A DNA stretch of 64,000 nt from Neobacillus bataviensis LMG 21833 (GTDB lineage: Bacteria; Bacillota; Bacilli; Bacillales; Cytobacillaceae), in contig NZ_AJLS01000126.1 of NCBI RefSeq assembly GCF_000307875.1, positions 1 to 64,000 of the forward strand, written 5' to 3'. Positions within the stretch are counted from its first letter, which is position 1, and every line of letters begins with the position of its first letter. Shown piece by piece: positions 61,301-64,000 of this stretch. The translations under genes were made by a program, and so were the position numbers. The notes under the pieces are model-generated. The model was not told the DNA's origin. It did no database searches and was given only the letters and a program-made list of their open reading frames with translations.

Positions 61301-62015
61301 CCGTTTGTTCTCCCCAAACCTGCGGCGATGCAGGCGGAAGGTCTGCGTACCAGTCATAAAAACTTAGCAGTGAAGCGCCAATAAGCGATAAGAACCGCCC
61401 GCCCCCCGCATAGCTGACCATCGACATAGCCGGAATCGGTGAAAATCCAAAAATTCGATCCGGGCCAAATTCTTGTATTGAATAAATTAGGGCGGCACAG
61501 ATTAATTCATTTACCTCGTCCCATGATGCGCGGACAAGTCCGCCTTTTCCCCTCGACTGCTTATATCTCTTCGATTTTTCAGGATTTGTGGCTATTTCCT
61601 TCCATGCAGAAACAGGGTCACCTGCTTTTGCCAATTCCTCACGCCACATCTTTAATAGACTGCCACGGACATATGGATACCGAACGCGTAAGGGACTATA
61701 AATATACCAAGAAAAACTAGCACCCCTCGGGCATCCTCGAGGCTCATATTCAGGCATATTTGGACCTGTTGAAGGATAATCCGTTTGTTGGGTTTCCCAT
61801 GCGATAATCCCATCCTTGACATGTACCTTCCAGCTGCATGAGCCGGTGCAATTCACCCCATGTGTGGTACGAACGGTTTTATCGTGCTGCCATCTTCTGC
61901 GATAAATTTTTTCAGAATCTCTGCACATAGGAGACAGGACGGCATGGTCAGCGATATCCTTTGACTGCCCGAAAAATTTTAACTTTTTCATTAGCGGCGC
62001 TCTTTTTCGCTCCAC
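58326..62015 (-). CDS. narG: Respiratory nitrate reductase alpha subunit
   Basis: The 1229-residue molybdo-bis-MGD enzyme has [18 protein letters not shown], which provides the histidine and cysteines of its FS0 cluster, followed by [20 protein letters not shown] and many segments conserved with B. subtilis NarG. It reduces nitrate to nitrite on the cytoplasmic face, coupled to menaquinol oxidation. GTG at 62015 follows GGAAGGTG by 7 nt; GTG at 62024 and ATG at 61991 are alternatives. No perfect Fnr box was found in the 140 bp between this gene and the divergent hemerythrin gene. Confidence 0.95.
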   Translation of the reverse strand: [1229 protein letters not shown]

Positions 62016-62158
62016 ATTCTTCACCTTCCCATGACATTTTTATCTAGTAAGCTTCCCAATAACTAGCAATGTATACCGTTGTTTTCCGTTCCCTAGTTTT
62101 AAAAAAAATGGGTTTTGGACATGACTTGGATAGTAAAACTATTAGAAGGAGAATTTCA

Positions 62159-62578
62159 ATGTCAGGACCGTCATTAAGAAAAAAACATGCCCACCATTCC
62201 ATCCATGATGGGATCTATACGGAGGCTAGAGATTTAACAAATGTCTTGAAAGAATTAGTACGTGAAAAAAAAGCAGAAAATAGTAATGAGGTATGTGATG
62301 CGTTGATTGAACATTGGGAGACACGAACTTTAGCACATGCTCAATCTGAAGAGGAAGGTTTTTTTGTTGAAAAGCTAAAAGATCAGCCTGATTTGCACGA
62401 CACCATTATTAAATTAAAAAGGGATCATCAAATCTTAGAATTAATCGTGCGGTCTATTAAAGAAAAGAAGGAAAGTAATGGAGTGACTGAGGAGATTCTG
62501 CCTTATTTTGAGGCCTTGCTCGTTGTGTTTGAGATTCATAATGACGAAGAGGAACACTCATTATTTGAAATGGAATAA
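62159..62578 (+). CDS. Hemerythrin-domain protein
   Basis: The 139-residue protein has the hemerythrin-like four-helix pattern with metal ligands H/E: HHSIHDGIYTEA, HWETRTLAHAQSEEEGFF, KLKRDHQILELI and EIHNDEEEHSLF. A di-iron centre may bind oxygen or nitric oxide. ATG at 62159 has AAGGAGA 8 nt upstream. It is divergent from narG with 143 bp between, so it may be coregulated with nitrate respiration and respond to NO or O2. That function is inferred. Confidence 0.8.
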   Translation: MSGPSLRKKHAHHSIHDGIYTEARDLTNVLKELVREKKAENSNEVCDALIEHWETRTLAHAQSEEEGFFVEKLKDQPDLHDTIIKLKRDHQILELIVRSIKEKKESNGVTEEILPYFEALLVVFEIHNDEEEHSLFEME

Positions 62579-62589
62579 AATGAGCGCAA

Positions 62590-62619
62590 AAAAAGCAAAG
62601 GCGAAATCCTTTGCTTTTT
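62590..62619. terminator. Intrinsic bidirectional terminator
   Basis: The stem AAAAGCAAAGG / CCTTTGCTTTT separates the hemerythrin gene from the convergent lrgB. Confidence 0.85.
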
Positions 62620-63295
62620 ATACTATGAAACCGATTATAATCGGAATAATAAAAGAGGTTAACACGGCCGCAATCCCCATCGCTGCACCTGCTACAGCAC
62701 CTTGTACCTCTCCTTCTTTTACCGCTTCGGCCGTTCCGATGCCATGTGCAATCGTTCCAATCGCCAAGCCCCTTGCAAACGGATGATTGATTTTACATAC
62801 GTTCAAAAGTTTGGCCCCAAACATCGCCCCAATCATCCCTGTGATAATCACATAAACAGCGATGAGCGAGATATTGCCATGAATAATCTTCCCTATTTCA
62901 GTCGCAACTGGGACAGTAACTGATTTAACAGTTAATGCTCGGATGAACATGTCAGAAAGGTTTAGCCACCTGGCTAGAAGAATGGCAGATGTAATTGTGG
63001 TAACAATCCCGAATGACAGGCCTACAAAGGCAGCCCAGAAGTATTTTCTAAACAAATCCCGATTTTTATAAATGGGAACAGCAAGGGCAACAGTAGCCGG
63101 GCCAAGTAAATAGGTCATGATGGTTTTTGCCGGCATGTATTCGTCAAAAGAAATATGTGAAACCACTAATAAAGCAATGATGATAATGGTGCTTAAAAAC
63201 ACGGGACTCGTTAACGGAGAGGAATACTTTTTCCCTAAGAAACGAGTAAATAGATAGGCAGAAACGGTAATAAGAATACTATAGAGCGTGATCAT
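62618..63295 (-). CDS. lrgB: LrgB/CidB-family antiholin-like membrane protein
   Basis: The 225-residue protein has six to seven helices and the LrgB signature: VSVPVATEIGKIIHGNISL-like segment TVPVATEIGKIIHGN, and FARGLAIGTIAHGIGTAEAV. It functions with LrgA. Members influence murein hydrolase activity or, in B. subtilis PftAB, transport pyruvate. Its start overlaps the end of lrgA by 17 bp. Confidence 0.85.
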   Translation of the reverse strand: MITLYSILITVSAYLFTRFLGKKYSSPLTSPVFLSTIIIIALLVVSHISFDEYMPAKTIMTYLLGPATVALAVPIYKNRDLFRKYFWAAFVGLSFGIVTTITSAILLARWLNLSDMFIRALTVKSVTVPVATEIGKIIHGNISLIAVYVIITGMIGAMFGAKLLNVCKINHPFARGLAIGTIAHGIGTAEAVKEGEVQGAVAGAAMGIAAVLTSFIIPIIIGFIV

Positions 63296-63671
63296 GATAC
63301 GTTACATTTTCCTTCTCATTTTTCACAATAACGGTTTGCGTGACTTTCCCGGCAAAAAACAAACCAAGAAAAGCACTAAAAATTAGAATAATCAAGAGAA
63401 ACAAACCTTTCGCTGCGAAAACATCTCCTAGTGTCATGAGACCAACTGAAATCGGAATAAAAAAGAATCCAAGATGTTTCAACAACCAACCGGATGCCCA
63501 TTCAATTTGTTCAAGCTTAATCACACCTAACCAAAGCAAAACGAACAATATAACAATGCCAATGACATTTCCGGGAATCGGCAAATGAAAAAACCGTGTT
63601 GTCAAATTCCCAAGTTGATAGATTACAATCAGAATGACCAATTGCATCGTAAATTTCCAAACCATTTTCAT
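63279..63671 (-). CDS. lrgA: LrgA/CidA-family holin-like protein
   Basis: The 130-residue protein has four helices and the family segment HLPIPGNVIGIVILFVLLWL. It is the upstream partner of LrgB in an overlapping pair. ATG at 63671 follows GATAGGTG; the ATG at 63665 is possible. The pair lies on the opposite strand to the following SCO1-like gene. Confidence 0.85.
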   Translation of the reverse strand: MKMVWKFTMQLVILIVIYQLGNLTTRFFHLPIPGNVIGIVILFVLLWLGVIKLEQIEWASGWLLKHLGFFFIPISVGLMTLGDVFAAKGLFLLIILIFSAFLGLFFAGKVTQTVIVKNEKENVTYHDHAL

Positions 63672-63834
63672 CTTAAAAACACCTATCTCCCAAATAAAGA
63701 ATCTGATTTTTCAAAAATCCCTCATAATATTACAGTATAAATGAATAACCATTTTGCCGCATCCACTTTTGTTCACAGAATATCCATTTCTTTTTTCGAA
63801 AAAGTTCTTTATCTTAGTTGTAGGAGGGTTTGCG

Positions 63835-64000
63835 ATGAAAAAAATCTATCTAATTTGCAGTCTTGCTGTATTCCTGGGGATTGCAGGAGGAATTTCTTTT
63901 TTCCTAATACGGGATACAAATGCGGCAATACCAGCAGATGTTACGTTGATTAACCAAAATGGAGACCCCTATCAATTTGGCAAAGATAAAACGAAATTAA
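63835..64000 (+). CDS. SCO1/SenC-like protein, truncated by the window end
   Basis: The first 55 residues are visible: an N-terminal membrane anchor (CSLAVFLGIAGGISFFLI), then VTLINQNGDPYQFGKDKTKL, which matches the start of the thioredoxin-like SCO1/SenC copper-chaperone domain. SCO proteins deliver copper to the CuA centre of oxidase subunit II, which would link it to the CuA protein at 34202. The CxxxC motif lies beyond the window. ATG at 63835 follows GGAGGG by 7 nt. Confidence 0.7.
   Translation, partial: MKKIYLICSLAVFLGIAGGISFFLIRDTNAAIPADVTLINQNGDPYQFGKDKTKL

Overview
The window looks like chromosomal DNA of a low-GC, spore-forming, facultatively anaerobic member of the Bacillaceae. 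Supporting signs are strong Shine-Dalgarno sequences, frequent TTG/GTG starts, racA, sqhC, yhfH, a YdjO-type protein, NrnB and many short T-tailed terminators. The denitrification gene set and the gene complement would suit a Neobacillus-like soil bacterium, but the genus is an inference. No rRNA, tRNA, CRISPR array, phage or insertion sequence was recognised.

Layout. 1-10 kb: mixed housekeeping genes (class V aminotransferase-fold enzyme, DUF2935 gene with a frameshift, a MerR-like coiled-coil gene followed by racA, Gre-like protein, acyltransferase, nrnB, flavin oxidoreductase, M50 protease). 10-16 kb: two-component system and a two-gene OpuF-type compatible-solute importer. 16-26 kb: epimerase, HXXEE protein, sporulenol synthase, DUF2515 protein, a decayed glutamate decarboxylase remnant, a BusR-like c-di-AMP-type repressor, two tandem paralogous membrane proteins, aspartokinase, FMN reductase and Nudix hydrolase. 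26-34 kb: tyrosine degradation (HPPD; flavin reductase, fumarylacetoacetase-like and homogentisate dioxygenase operon) next to an ABC importer of the tryptophan/tyrosine type, with an array of helically phased 20-21 bp repeats in between. 34-44 kb: a CuA-type subunit II (frameshifted) plus a heme-copper catalytic subunit that looks like a nitric oxide reductase, a CPA2 antiporter, a giant membrane protein and an LTA-synthase-family enzyme. 44-64 kb: an anaerobic respiration region with NarK, a second NarK-like transporter fused to a PAS domain, a KtrB/KtrA potassium system, a formate dehydrogenase, a PAS histidine kinase, narGHJI, a hemerythrin protein, lrgAB and the start of a SCO1-like gene.

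The most striking signal is in the formate dehydrogenase at 49998-52058 (minus). What looks like two genes is a single reading frame interrupted by one in-frame TGA exactly where Sec140 lies in E. coli FDH-H. The TGA is followed, 18 nt downstream, by a GGTCT loop on a perfect 6-bp stem, as in the E. coli fdhF SECIS. This is a predicted selenoprotein; no sel genes lie in the window, so the machinery must be encoded elsewhere.

Taken together, the right-hand third supports formate-to-nitrate respiration: formate is oxidised by a Sec-FDH, nitrate is imported by NarK proteins (one with a built-in PAS sensor and one with a good Fnr box), nitrate is reduced by NarGHI, and nitric oxide may be removed by the CuA NOR-like pair. 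No nitrite reductase is seen here. Three genes carry single-base deletions (DUF2935, CuA subunit, glutamate decarboxylase remnant). The first two could be sequencing errors in otherwise intact genes; the third is a true relic.
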